A stretch of 64,000 nt of DNA, from contig NZ_CP126307.1 of NCBI RefSeq assembly GCF_030144325.1, forward strand, positions 2,108,001 to 2,172,000, in the 5' to 3' direction. Within the stretch, counting starts at the first letter, position 1. Every line of letters starts with the position of its first letter. Of this stretch, positions 1-9,437 are shown piece after piece. Origin of the DNA: Bosea vestrisii. Its GTDB lineage: Bacteria > Pseudomonadota > Alphaproteobacteria > Rhizobiales > Beijerinckiaceae. The position numbers and the translations under genes are program-made. Under the pieces are notes generated by a model, which was given only the letters and a program-made list of their open reading frames with translations, ran no database searches and had not been told where the DNA came from.

Positions 1-673
1 CGGCCTTGATCTTCGTCAGCAGCGCGCGGAAGTCCGTGGTGCCGACGGGAGCAGCCTCCGTGGCGATGATGCTGCCGCCGGCAGCCTTGTAGAACTTCTC
101 GAAGTTCTGGGTATTGGCGGCGCCGTAGTCGCTGGTATCGGAGACGATCGCGATCTTCTTGCCGACCTTCTCGGCCGCCCATTTGGCCAGCGGCTCGTTG
201 GTGTTCACCAGCGTCGTCGCGACGCGCGAGACCATCGGGTTATTGCGCTCGGTGATCTTCGGCGAGATCGCACCCCAGACGATGAAGGGCACGCCGGCGC
301 GCTGGAACACCGGGATCGTCGCCAGCGCGACGCCGCTGTTCCAGTGGCCTGTCGCGGCGATGACCTGCGGGTCGTTGGTGAGCTTGATCGCGGCCGAGAC
401 GCCGGTCTGCGGGTTGGCGGCGTCATCGAGGATCACCGGCTCGATCTTGAACGGCAGGCCGGACGCATTGGCCTGGTCGATGGCGAGCTGGAAGCCGTTG
501 CGGGCCGACAGGCCCTGCTGGGCGTTGCCGCCGCTCAGCGGGCCGATGAAGCCAAGCTTGATCGTTTCCTGCGCCATGGCGGTGGTCGAGGCGAAGGCGA
601 GCGCCGTCCCCACGATGGCCACGCGGATGAACGCGCCCAGGGACTTCTCTCCGGTATTCGGGTTGAAAGGCAT
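1..673 (-). CDS. Branched-chain amino acid-type ABC transporter substrate-binding protein, partial (3' end outside window)
   Basis: Periplasmic binding protein of the LivK/HAAT class (type I fold), which captures ligand for the LivHMGF membrane complex encoded divergently. The ATG at 673-671 is preceded by a strong GAGGAGGGG ribosome site. The N-terminus carries a Sec-type signal ending near AMAQ, followed by ETIKLGFIGPLSG, the usual first strand of this family, and later SDTSDYG. About 224 residues are visible and the C-terminal part lies beyond position 1. The gene faces away from the permease operon across a 306-base intergenic region, so the importer is a split divergon. The ligand cannot be read from sequence; the neighbouring deacylase and monooxygenase suggest it need not be a branched-chain amino acid. 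Confidence 0.93.
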   Translation of the reverse strand, partial: MPFNPNTGEKSLGAFIRVAIVGTALAFASTTAMAQETIKLGFIGPLSGGNAQQGLSARNGFQLAIDQANASGLPFKIEPVILDDAANPQTGVSAAIKLTNDPQVIAATGHWNSGVALATIPVFQRAGVPFIVWGAISPKITERNNPMVSRVATTLVNTNEPLAKWAAEKVGKKIAIVSDTSDYGAANTQNFEKFYKAAGGSIIATEAAPVGTTDFRALLTKIKA

Positions 674-979
674 GATCCCCTCCTCAAGGAATTGGATGTG
701 TCCGGCGCCGTGAGCGTCACCGACGACATCGTGGCTCGACCATCTGCCCTTCAGGAAAGCCGAAGCAAATCGGATATTTTGCGCCCAGAGCTTCGGTTTT
801 GCCGAAGCAGGCCGCCGGAGCCTCACAGCCCGGCGAATGACGGGCGAGTCTGACTTGCCTCAAGACAAGCAAAGCAGGGATTCCGAAATTGCGACTCTTG
901 CCGGCTTCGGTTCTGGTGCACAGCGAAAATCAGTTGCGGCACGTCCCGGCTGGGGCTGCGCAAACGCGAGGGGACGTGA
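674..979. promoter_or_regulatory. Divergent liv control region with repeated CCGAAGC elements
   Basis: This 306-base gap separates the livK-like gene from livH and has no convincing gene. The heptamer CCGAAGC or its complement GCTTCGG occurs four times: 760-766, 790-796, 802-808 and 904-910. The second and third form a perfect inverted repeat (7-base arms, 5-base centre, 790-808). This arrangement resembles operators for a dimeric or tetrameric regulator such as the LysR protein encoded at 5810. No clear sigma-70 boxes could be assigned. Function is inferred. Confidence 0.4.
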
Positions 980-1897
980 ATGACAGAGCAACTGGTTCAG
1001 CAGCTCCTGAACTGGATCACTCTCGGCTCGATCTATGCACTGGTCGCGGTCGGATTCAGCCTGCTTTTCGGTGTCCTCAACATCATCCATTTCTCGCATG
1101 GCGACGTGTCGCTGCTGGCCCCGTTCCTGGCGCTTGCGGCCGTGCAGACAGTGAGCGCATCCGTCGGCGGCTCGCCTGCAGTGGTGGCCATCGTGCTTTC
1201 GGTGTTGCTGGCCGTCATCGTCACCGGCCTGCTCGGTGTGGTGCTCTACTATCTCGTGATCAAGCGCTTCCAGAATGCGCCCGCGATGATGGCGCTGGTC
1301 GCCACCGTCGCGCTCGGCATCGTCCTGCGCGAGCTGATCCGCCATCTTTACCCGCAAGGGTCGAACCCCCATGCCGTACCGAGGCTCGTGCCGGGCAGCA
1401 TCGAGGTGCTCGGCGTCACCATCCCGGCCTTCAATCTCGTCGCGATCTTGGTCTCGGTTCTCTCGGTCGGCCTGCTGTTCTACATGCTCGAGCGGACACG
1501 GCTCGGCCTGCACATCAAGGCCGTGTCGCAGGACCGGGATGCGGCGCGCCTTATCTCGATCTCGCCGGCGCGGATCTTCCAGATCACCTTCTTCATCGCC
1601 TCGGCCATCGGCGCCATCGGCGGCCTGTTCTTCGCGGGCTATGCCGGCATCGTCCGCTTCGACTTCAGCGTCGATGTCGGCCTGATCGGCTTTTCGGCCG
1701 CGGTGGTCGGCGGGCTCGGCTCCATGCCGGGCGCGATCATCGGCAGCCTGCTCATCGCGGGTCTCGACACACTGGTGCAGGCCACGGTCCCGAACGGCGC
1801 CTCGTACCGGCTGGTCTTCGTGTTCCTGCTCGTCATCTGCGTCCTCGTCTTCCGGCCGGCCGGCCTGCTCGGCCGCACAATCGTGGAAAAGGTCTGA
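980..1897 (+). CDS. livH: Branched-chain amino acid-type ABC permease LivH
   Basis: Integral membrane subunit of a HAAT-family importer, pairing with LivM to form the channel. The 305 residues fit the family length. The protein begins with LLNWITLGSIYALVAVGFSL and the FGVLNIIHFSHGDV block, the standard LivH N-terminal signature, and is followed by several hydrophobic segments. The AVVGGLGSMPGAIIGSLLIAG stretch near the C-terminus is the usual cytoplasmic-loop/terminal-helix motif. The ATG at 980 sits after a GAGGGGACG ribosome site. First gene of a tightly packed + strand operon; LivM follows after 4 bases. Confidence 0.95.
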   Translation: MTEQLVQQLLNWITLGSIYALVAVGFSLLFGVLNIIHFSHGDVSLLAPFLALAAVQTVSASVGGSPAVVAIVLSVLLAVIVTGLLGVVLYYLVIKRFQNAPAMMALVATVALGIVLRELIRHLYPQGSNPHAVPRLVPGSIEVLGVTIPAFNLVAILVSVLSVGLLFYMLERTRLGLHIKAVSQDRDAARLISISPARIFQITFFIASAIGAIGGLFFAGYAGIVRFDFSVDVGLIGFSAAVVGGLGSMPGAIIGSLLIAGLDTLVQATVPNGASYRLVFVFLLVICVLVFRPAGLLGRTIVEKV

Positions 1898-1901
1898 GCC
1901 G

Positions 1902-3077
1902 ATGTCCGTGTCCGTGACAGCGACGCGCGGAACCTCCGGCGCCGCCACCGCTCTCTCCATCGTTGCGCTCACAGAGATCGGCAGCGCCGCCTTCCTCAGG
2001 CAGTTCCTGCTCGCCGAAGACTGGCGCGTGGTCGTCGGGCTGCTCGGCTTCTTCGCCATCGTGCTGGTCGGGCTGCAACGCCTGCCCACGGTCGAAGCCA
2101 GGATCGAAGGCGCATTCTCGGCCCAGAGCCGCTTTGCGACGCTACTCGGCATCGCGATCGTGCTGCTGTTCCCCTTCCTGCTGGAGAAGAGCACCTATGC
2201 GTTGCACCTGCTGATCATCGCGCAGCTCTATGCGGTGCTGGCGCTGGCGCTGAACTTCCAGCTCGGCAGCGCCAACATCCCGAACTTCGCGACCGGCGCC
2301 TCCTATGGCATCGGTGCCTATGCCTCGGCGCTATTGGCCCTGAACTGGGATGTCAGCTTTTGGCTGGCGCTGCCGGCGGCGGCGGTGGTCGCGACGATCT
2401 TCGGCTTCGTGCTCGGCGTGCCCTCGATGCGCACGCGCGACAGCTATCTGGCGCTGGTCACCATCGCCTTCGGCGTCGTGGTCCACCAGCTCCTCAACAA
2501 TCTCGAATTCACCGGCGGCCCGAACGGATTGGTCGGCATTCCGGCGCCGGAGCTGTTCGGGCATTCCTTCGCCTCGCCGCTCGTCATCTTCGGCCACTCG
2601 CTGCCGTCGCAGGCCAATTTCTACTATCTCTCGGCCGCGCTCGTCGGGGTCTCGATCCTATTTGCCGCAAGGCTGCATCATTCGCGGATCGGGCTCGCCT
2701 GGAACGCGCTGCGGGCAGACGAGCTGGCGGCGCGCTGCCAGGGCATCAACGCGACCTGGTACAAGGTCCTCGCCTTCGTGGTCGACGCCTTCCTCGCAGG
2801 CTTCGCCGGCACGATCTACGCCTTCTATGTCGGCTTCATCTCGCCGGACAATTTCACCTTTCTCGTCTCGGTGACGATCATGACGATGGTGATCGCCGGC
2901 GGCATGGACAACACGCTCGGCGTCATCGTCGGTGCCTTCCTGCTGACGATGCTGCCCGAGAAGCTGCGCGCCTTTTCCGATTACCGCATCCTGTTCTTCG
3001 GCGTGACCGTGATCGCCTTCCTGATGATCCGCCCGCAGGGCATCTTCCCGCAGCGGCTGCGGCGCTACGGAGGCTGA
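1902..3077 (+). CDS. livM: Branched-chain amino acid-type ABC permease LivM
   Basis: Second membrane subunit of the importer, 391 residues. An N-terminal hydrophobic extension is followed by the family core with LALNFQLGSANIPNFATGASYGIGAYASALL (positions described here in part), the TGGPNGLVGIP loop, and the C-terminal VIAGGMDNTLGVIVGAFLL motif. These are typical of LivM-class permeases. It starts 4 bases after livH and ends 4 bases before livG, consistent with translational coupling. Substrate is not specified by the sequence. Confidence 0.94.
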   Translation: MSVSVTATRGTSGAATALSIVALTEIGSAAFLRQFLLAEDWRVVVGLLGFFAIVLVGLQRLPTVEARIEGAFSAQSRFATLLGIAIVLLFPFLLEKSTYALHLLIIAQLYAVLALALNFQLGSANIPNFATGASYGIGAYASALLALNWDVSFWLALPAAAVVATIFGFVLGVPSMRTRDSYLALVTIAFGVVVHQLLNNLEFTGGPNGLVGIPAPELFGHSFASPLVIFGHSLPSQANFYYLSAALVGVSILFAARLHHSRIGLAWNALRADELAARCQGINATWYKVLAFVVDAFLAGFAGTIYAFYVGFISPDNFTFLVSVTIMTMVIAGGMDNTLGVIVGAFLLTMLPEKLRAFSDYRILFFGVTVIAFLMIRPQGIFPQRLRRYGG

Positions 3078-3081
3078 GCTC

Positions 3082-3868
3082 ATGTCCGCTCCCGTCATCC
3101 TCGAAGGCTCCGGCCTGACGATGCGCTTCGGCGGCCTTGTCGCCATGGCCGAGGTCGACTTCACCCTGCGCAAGGGCGAGATCCTCGGCATCATCGGTCC
3201 CAACGGCGCCGGCAAGTCGACGCTGCTCAACATCATCACCGGCATTTATGTCCCTTCCTCCGGCGAGGTGCGTCTTTCCGGCGAACGGCTCAACGGCCAG
3301 CCGGCGCATCGCATCGTCGGCAAGGGCATTGCCCGTACCTTCCAGTCGAGCCGGCTGTTCGGCGACCTGTCGGTGCTCGACAACGTGATCATCGGCCGGC
3401 ACACCCATATGAAGACCGGGATATTCGACGCGATCCTGCGGCGGTCCAAGGCCGAGGCCGAGCTCGCCGAGGCGGCCGCCATCGCCGAAGGGCTTCTGAA
3501 GGCCGTCTCGCGCGGGCTCTACGAGCAGCGCCATCGCCCTGCCGCCGAGCTGCCGCAGGCCGACCGCAGGCGCCTCGAGATCGCCCGCGCGCTGGCGAGC
3601 GAGCCCAAGGTGCTGCTGCTCGACGAGCCGTCCTCCGGCATGGACGACGCCGACACCGACGCGCTGATGGACGACATCCGCGCGCTCTGCGCCGAGCGGC
3701 CGGAACTCGCGATCATGATCATCGAGCATGACATGCGCCTCGTCGCCTCGTTGCCGCACCGCGTGCTCGTGCTCGACTACGGCCAGAAGCTGGCCGAGGG
3801 CTCCTATGAGGAGGTGCGTCTCATTCCGCGGGTGCAGGAAGCCTATCTCGGCAGAAAGGCGGCGCAGA

Positions 3869-3882
<14 letters not shown>
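3082..3882 (+). CDS. livG: Branched-chain amino acid-type ABC transporter ATPase LivG, with atypical signature motif
   Basis: One of two ATP-binding subunits, 266 residues. Walker A is GPNGAGKST at residues 39-47 and Walker B is LLLDEP at 178-183. The TFQSSRLF Q-loop and IIEHDM switch histidine are present. The ABC signature, normally LSYGEQ/LSGGQ just before RRLEIARAL, reads LPQAD at 157-161, so the two glycines are absent. The following DEPSSGMDD also differs from the common DEPAAGMNP. The gene is otherwise full length and in frame. LivF has a normal signature, so the heterodimer would have one canonical and one degenerate site. Its last 14 bases overlap livF. Confidence 0.92.
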
Positions 3883-4567
<685 letters not shown>

Positions 4568-4589
4568 TGTCCGCCGCGATGCTGCCGAC

Positions 4590-5738
4590 ATGAACACGCT
4601 GGCGATCCTCGAAAAGCTGGTGTCCTTCTCAACCGTCAGCAGGGATCCCAACCGCCCGCTGATCGATTTCGTGCGTGCTTTCCTCGCCGGGCACGGCATC
4701 GAGAGTGAGCTCGTCGAGGCAGAGGGCGGGCACAAGGCCAATCTCTTCGCGACCATCGGCCCGCGCGACCGGCCGGGCATCATGCTCTCCGGCCACACCG
4801 ATGTGGTGCCGGTGGAGGGCCAGCCCTGGAGCTCCGACCCGTTCCAACTCCGGGTCGCCGACGGCCGCGCCTTCGGGCGCGGCACGGCCGACATGAAGGG
4901 CTTCGTCGCCTCGGCACTGGCGCTGGCCGCGCGGGCCGCGTCGCGCGAGCTTGAAACGCCGCTGCACCTCGCCTTGAGTCATGACGAGGAGATCGGCTGC
5001 GTCGGCGTCCGCTCGCTGATCGACCTCCTTGCCGCCCGGGGCTTTGCGGCGCGGCTCGCGGTCATCGGCGAACCCACGCAGATGCGCATCGCGACCGGAC
5101 ACAAGGGCAAGCTCGCCGCCCGGGCCATCTGCTGCGGCGTCTCCGGCCATTCCGCACTGGCCCCGAAAGCGCTCAACGCCATCCATCTGGCCTGCGATTT
5201 CGTCGCGACCTTGCGGCAGCGGCAAGACGAACTGGCGCAGAACGGAGCGCGCGACGACGACTACGACATTCCCTACACGACGCTCCATGCCGGCGTGATC
5301 GCGGGCGGCACGGCACTGAACATCGTGCCCTCGCTCTGCACCGTCGATTTCGAGATCCGCAACATCGCCGCCGACGATCCGGCCGCGATCCTCAATGGCC
5401 TGATGGACGAGGCGGCGGCGCTGGCGGCCGCTCGGCAGACGACGCATCCCGAGGCGGCGATCAGGATCGAGCGCCTGAACGACTATCCGGGCCTTGCGAC
5501 GCCGGCCGAATCCGAGGCGGTCCGCTTCGTCGCTGCGCTGCTCGACGACGGGGCGACGCACAAGGTCGCGTTCGGAACGGAGGGCGGCCTGTTCTCCAGC
5601 CGCCTCGGCGTGCCGGCGCTGGTCTGCGGCCCGGGCTCGATGGATCAGGGTCACAAGCCCGACGAATTCATCACGCTCGACCAGCTCGCCGCCTGCGACC
5701 GGTTCATGGAGCGGCTGCTCGACAGGATCGCGGCCTGA
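4590..5738 (+). CDS. M20-family metallohydrolase, acetylornithine deacetylase (ArgE)-like
   Basis: Cytoplasmic two-zinc amidohydrolase that removes acyl groups from amino-acid nitrogens; 382 residues from the ATG at 4590. Metal and catalytic residues are visible: His69-Thr-Asp71 in SGHTDVVP, Asp101 in GRGTADMKG, and the Glu133-Glu134 pair in HDEEIGC. The dimerisation domain follows and a final GHKPDEF supplies the last ligand. It resembles ArgE, but its position as the last gene of a liv importer operon suggests deacylation of the imported compound rather than arginine synthesis. An in-frame start 30 codons upstream would overlap livF and is less likely. Substrate uncertain. Confidence 0.85.
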   Translation: MNTLAILEKLVSFSTVSRDPNRPLIDFVRAFLAGHGIESELVEAEGGHKANLFATIGPRDRPGIMLSGHTDVVPVEGQPWSSDPFQLRVADGRAFGRGTADMKGFVASALALAARAASRELETPLHLALSHDEEIGCVGVRSLIDLLAARGFAARLAVIGEPTQMRIATGHKGKLAARAICCGVSGHSALAPKALNAIHLACDFVATLRQRQDELAQNGARDDDYDIPYTTLHAGVIAGGTALNIVPSLCTVDFEIRNIAADDPAAILNGLMDEAAALAAARQTTHPEAAIRIERLNDYPGLATPAESEAVRFVAALLDDGATHKVAFGTEGGLFSSRLGVPALVCGPGSMDQGHKPDEFITLDQLAACDRFMERLLDRIAA

Positions 5739-5809
5739 GGCGCTCAAGCTGTGCGGCTCCGGCATGACCACGCTTTGCCGCGGGCTATCCGCGTGCTTTA
5801 TGCTGCCGC

Positions 5810-6763
5810 ATGCGCTTTTCCCTACGTCAGTTGGAATATTTCATCGCGGCCGGCGAAACGGGCAGCATCACCCTCGCCTCCGAACGAATCCACATTTCCC
5901 AGCCCTCGATCTCGACGGCGATCTCGCATCTCGAACGCGAGCTGAAAGCCCAGCTCTTCATTCGCCATCACGCCCAGGGGCTGTCGCTGACGCCGGTCGG
6001 CCGGGCACTCCTCGCCGAGGCCAAGCGCGTCGTCGCCCAGGCCGAGAGCCTCTACACCGTCGCCGACGAGACCAGCGGCCTGGTGCGCGGCACGCTCTCC
6101 CTGGGCTGCATGGTGACGCTGGCTCCGATGCTCGTCCCGGAATTGTCCCAGGGCTTCGTCTCTGCTTTTCCCGACACGAAGATCCTGCATATCGAGGGCC
6201 ATCAGGAGGACTTGCTCAGGGGGCTGCGACGCTCCGAGATCGATCTCGCCCTGACCTATGACCTGCAGATTCCCGAGGACATCGAGTTCTCGCAGCTCGT
6301 CAGCCTGCCGCCCTATATCGTCGTCGCCGAGACGCATCCGCTCGCGAGCCAGAGCGCCGTGACGCTGGACGAGCTGTCCGACCAGCCGCTGGTGCTGCTC
6401 GACCTGCCGCTGAGCCGGGAGTATTTCGTCGCCCTGTTCATGTCCGCCGGCATCACGCCAACGATCGCGGCGCGATCAGCCTATCCCGACGTCGTGCGGG
6501 CAATGGTGGCCAACGGCGCCGGCTATGCGCTGTTCAATGTCCGCCCGCGCTCCGACCAGGCACTCGACGGCCGCAAGCTGGTCTCGATCCGGCTGGCGGG
6601 GCAGCATCGTCCGATGACGATCGGGGTCGCGACGCTGCGCACATTGGCCAAGTCCAGGCTGATCGCGGCATTCCAGGCGCACTGCCAGGCGCGCATCTCG
6701 CGCTCCTACATCCCCGGCATGGTCGCCCCCGCCATGACCGAGCGCACGAGGATCGACCCGTAG
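5810..6763 (+). CDS. LysR-family transcriptional regulator
   Basis: DNA-binding regulator of 317 residues: an N-terminal winged HTH (about residues 1-60, with RQLEYFIAAGETGSITLASERIHISQPSIS in sense though not quoted in full) and a periplasmic-binding-like co-inducer domain. It begins MRFSLRQLEYF, a normal LysR start. It lies 71 bases after the ArgE-like gene on the same strand and ends 15 bases before the end of the convergent DUF1028 gene, so it sits between the two halves of the predicted catabolic island and is the natural candidate to control both. The four CCGAAGC elements at 760-910 are possible targets (inference). Confidence 0.9.
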   Translation: MRFSLRQLEYFIAAGETGSITLASERIHISQPSISTAISHLERELKAQLFIRHHAQGLSLTPVGRALLAEAKRVVAQAESLYTVADETSGLVRGTLSLGCMVTLAPMLVPELSQGFVSAFPDTKILHIEGHQEDLLRGLRRSEIDLALTYDLQIPEDIEFSQLVSLPPYIVVAETHPLASQSAVTLDELSDQPLVLLDLPLSREYFVALFMSAGITPTIAARSAYPDVVRAMVANGAGYALFNVRPRSDQALDGRKLVSIRLAGQHRPMTIGVATLRTLAKSRLIAAFQAHCQARISRSYIPGMVAPAMTERTRIDP

Positions 6764-6778
6764 ACGGCTGTTGCCCTC

Positions 6779-7453
6779 TCACTCGTCTCCGGGAACGCCG
6801 TAGGACGGCGCCGCGCGCGGATCGAGCGCGCGCTGGATATAGGCATCGAGCTGCGGCTTGTAGACGTCCCAGGCCGTCGCGATCGTCTCGATCGGGCAGT
6901 CTTCCGTCCAGTCGCAGCGCAGGTCGGCGACGGGCCAGCTGACCTTGTCGACGATCTTGAGGCCTGCCGAGCGGACCGGCCCCGCCTCGCCGCCTGCGGC
7001 GAGGCCTGCACGCATCGCGGCGATCAGCCGGTCGCCGAGATGACCGAAGCTTGCGAGGAAGCCGTCGACGATCGCCTGGGGAACGCCGTCATTCGCGAGG
7101 AGATTGCCTCCAGATGCGACGTCCTGCGCCTGCGCCGATGTCCAGATTCCCAGCGAGTTCGGCCCGGAATGGATCGCCGTCAGCCCGTTCCGGTCGACCG
7201 CCAGCACCTGCCGGTATTCGATGAACCGGCCGCGCTTCTGGATCTCGGCGATGGCTTCCGCCGCGCTCCGGCCCTCTTCCATCAGGTCGAGCGTCAACGG
7301 ACCCAGGGTCGGGTCCGTGACATTCTGCGACGCGACCGCACCGACGCCAGCGCGCGCATAGGAGCAGCGGGCCGCGACCGCCGGCGAGGAGGACGAGATC
7401 GCGACGCCGAACATGCCGGTCCGGGCGCAGCGGGCGACGAGGGAGAAGGTCAT
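6779..7453 (-). CDS. DUF1028 family protein (Ntn-hydrolase-like fold)
   Basis: 224-residue member of the DUF1028 family, whose biochemical role is not established. The hallmark N-terminus TFSLVARCARTGMFGVAISS and the ARAGVGAVASQNVTDP segment are clear. The family is related in fold to N-terminal nucleophile hydrolases, but no activity can be assigned from sequence. It starts 4 bases after the RidA stop in the direction of transcription, so the two are very likely co-transcribed. Possible roles include hydrolysis of an amide or ester intermediate of the island (inference). Confidence 0.85.
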   Translation of the reverse strand: MTFSLVARCARTGMFGVAISSSSPAVAARCSYARAGVGAVASQNVTDPTLGPLTLDLMEEGRSAAEAIAEIQKRGRFIEYRQVLAVDRNGLTAIHSGPNSLGIWTSAQAQDVASGGNLLANDGVPQAIVDGFLASFGHLGDRLIAAMRAGLAAGGEAGPVRSAGLKIVDKVSWPVADLRCDWTEDCPIETIATAWDVYKPQLDAYIQRALDPRAAPSYGVPGDE

Positions 7454-7457
7454 CGGC

Positions 7458-7874
7458 TCAATCCGGAATGACGGCCGTGCCGTCGATCTCGACCAGCCAT
7501 TCCGGCCGGGCCAGTGCCTGCACTACGAGCCCGGTCGAAACCGGATGCACGCCTTTGAGGTACTCGCCCATGGTGCGGTACACGGCCTCGCGGTGGCGCA
7601 CATCCGTCAGGTAGACGACGACCTTGACCAGATGAGCCATCTCGCCGCCGGCTTCCTCGATCAGCTGCTTGATGTTCTGCATGACCTTGTGGGTCTGCTC
7701 GACCGGATCATGGCTGTCGAGGTTGACGGCGTCGTCGAGGTTCTGCGGGCACTGGCCGCGCAGCCAGACGATCCGGCCGCCCCGGGTCACGACGGCCTGG
7801 GCCAGGTCGTTGTCGAGCTTCTGCTCCGGATAGGTGTCCTTGGTGTTGAACTTGCGGATGCGGGTATGTGCCAT
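7458..7874 (-). CDS. RidA/YjgF family enamine/imine deaminase
   Basis: 138-residue RidA-superfamily protein, which usually hydrolyses reactive enamines or imines made by PLP or flavin enzymes to ketones and ammonia. The ATG at 7874 gives MAHTRIRKFNTKDTYPEQKL. Supporting motifs are the GGRIVWLRGQ strand, HKVMQNIKQLIEEAG helix and VKVVVYLTDVRHR, with ARPEWLVEIDGTAVIPD at the C-terminus in place of the common LPKxALVEIE. It lies between a flavin monooxygenase and DUF1028 on the same strand. That context fits clearing an imine produced by the oxidation step. The upstream in-frame extension overlaps the monooxygenase and is rejected. Confidence 0.88.
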   Translation of the reverse strand: MAHTRIRKFNTKDTYPEQKLDNDLAQAVVTRGGRIVWLRGQCPQNLDDAVNLDSHDPVEQTHKVMQNIKQLIEEAGGEMAHLVKVVVYLTDVRHREAVYRTMGEYLKGVHPVSTGLVVQALARPEWLVEIDGTAVIPD

Positions 7875-7953
7875 CTCGGCCTCCTTGGTCAGACCATGCT
7901 CGACGCGAGCGGCCCCGGGGCCCGCGCGCCGAACTCGAGTTCCTGTTCGACAG

Positions 7954-9241
7954 TCATGCGCTCTCGAGTTCGCGCCGCATGGCATCGTGATAGGCTGAGT
8001 AGCTGCGCTGGATCGTGATCTGGTCCGCAAGATACCTGGCGTCGTGCCAGACGCCCCAGATGAAGGTCGAGCCGCGCCGCGACTGCCAGGGCAGGCCCAG
8101 GAAGTAGATGCCGGGCTCGGACGAGACGCCGCGCTGGTGCTGCGGGCGACCATTGGCATCGAAGGCGTCGACCTTCATCCAGCTGTAGTCCGCGGTGAAA
8201 CCCGTCGCCCAGATGATCGTGCCGATCCCAGCCTTGGCCAGATCGAGCGAGGCGATGGGATTTGCCACGCAATCGGAATCCGCGACGATAGTGCGCGCCT
8301 CCGGTTCTTCCGGCAGGTCGAGGCCGTTGCGGGCGATGTAGGCATCGGCCTCATCCAGCAAGGCGTGAAGATTCGCATCGCCGCGCCGGAGATTCTCGAC
8401 GAGGTCGGGGGCAAAGCTGACCACGCCGTTCTCGCAAGCTTGCGTCCGCCCGACGAGGAGCAGTCCCCGCGCCGCCAGGCGCCTGAAGTCGATCGTGTGA
8501 CCGCCATTCGCCCCGCTCACCGCGATCGTGACATGCTCCGTGCCCGGCTCCCGCGCAGCGGCATCCCACTTGCCGAGAACGCCCAGCCACCAGCAGAAGT
8601 CGCGGCCGCGATAGGCCCGCGGCGGACGATCATGCGGGCCGACGGACAGATAGACCCGCCGCCCTGAGTCCAGCAATTCCTCGGCGATCTGTGTTCCCGA
8701 GGAGCCCGATCCGACGACCAGGACCGCACCCTCCGGAAGCTGGCTGGGATTGCGGTAAGCGGTGGAATGCATCTGCAGCGCGCCGGCTTCCGGCGGAACC
8801 AGCGCGGGGACGATCGGGCACTGGAAGGGCCCGGTCGCGACCACGATCCGGTTGGCCTCCATCGTCCCTGCCGATGTCTCGACACGGAAGCCCGGCCGGC
8901 CAGCAAGCCGCTCGACATGCCGGACCTCGACGCCGCAGCGGATCGGAGCCGCGATCCTCTCGGCATAGGCGACGAAATAGTCGGCAACCGTTTCCTTCGA
9001 CGGGAAGTCGTTGGGGCCGACCTCCCCATCCACATCGGAAAATTCGAGGCCCGGAAAGCGGTCGTGCCAGGCCGGCCCGTTCGCGGCCAGCGAGTCCCAG
9101 CGCTCGGAGCGCCAGCGTTCGGCGATGCGGCTCCTCTCGAGCACGACATGGGGCACGCCGGCCCGGCCGAGATGCTCGCTCATCGCGACCCCCCGCCTGG
9201 CCGCCACCGACGACGAGCGTGTCGATCTGCTCAACTGACAT
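7954..9241 (-). pseudogene. Flavin-containing monooxygenase-like FAD/NAD(P) oxidoreductase, frameshifted near the N-terminus
   Basis: FAD- and NADPH-dependent oxygenase of the flavin monooxygenase/YczJ-like group. Starting at the ATG 9241-9239 the frame reads MSVEQIDTLVVGGGQAG, the FAD dinucleotide motif, then breaks in a run of six C on the + strand (9189-9194). The rest, from VAMSEHLGRAGVPHVVLE to the C-terminus near 7954, continues in another frame. Removing one base of the run restores one continuous protein of about 428 residues. The second nucleotide motif VLVVGSGSSGTQIAEEL and the ATGFTADYSW block are intact. An internal ATG at 9183 would lose the FAD motif. Heads the group with RidA and DUF1028. 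Either a true pseudogene or a homopolymer error. Confidence 0.85.
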
Positions 9242-9437
9242 TATTCGCCTCTTGCCGAATCCGGCGGAATTCCCTGCGAGGAATTCCCACCCCGGCCTTG
9301 GTCTACCGGCGGCATCAGCGTCGTAAAAATACGAATTCTTGCTGTGGTGATTTGGATTTTCCTAAACCCGGCACCTGGTCCCAGCCGCCGCCGGCTCGGC
9401 CAGCGTCCAAGGATGCCCGGCCGCTATGTCACGATCC

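Noticed and set aside
860..2194. Open frame of 444 codons on the minus strand opposite livH and livM
   Set aside because: Low-complexity Asp/Gln/His-rich product opposite two clear permeases; a GC shadow.
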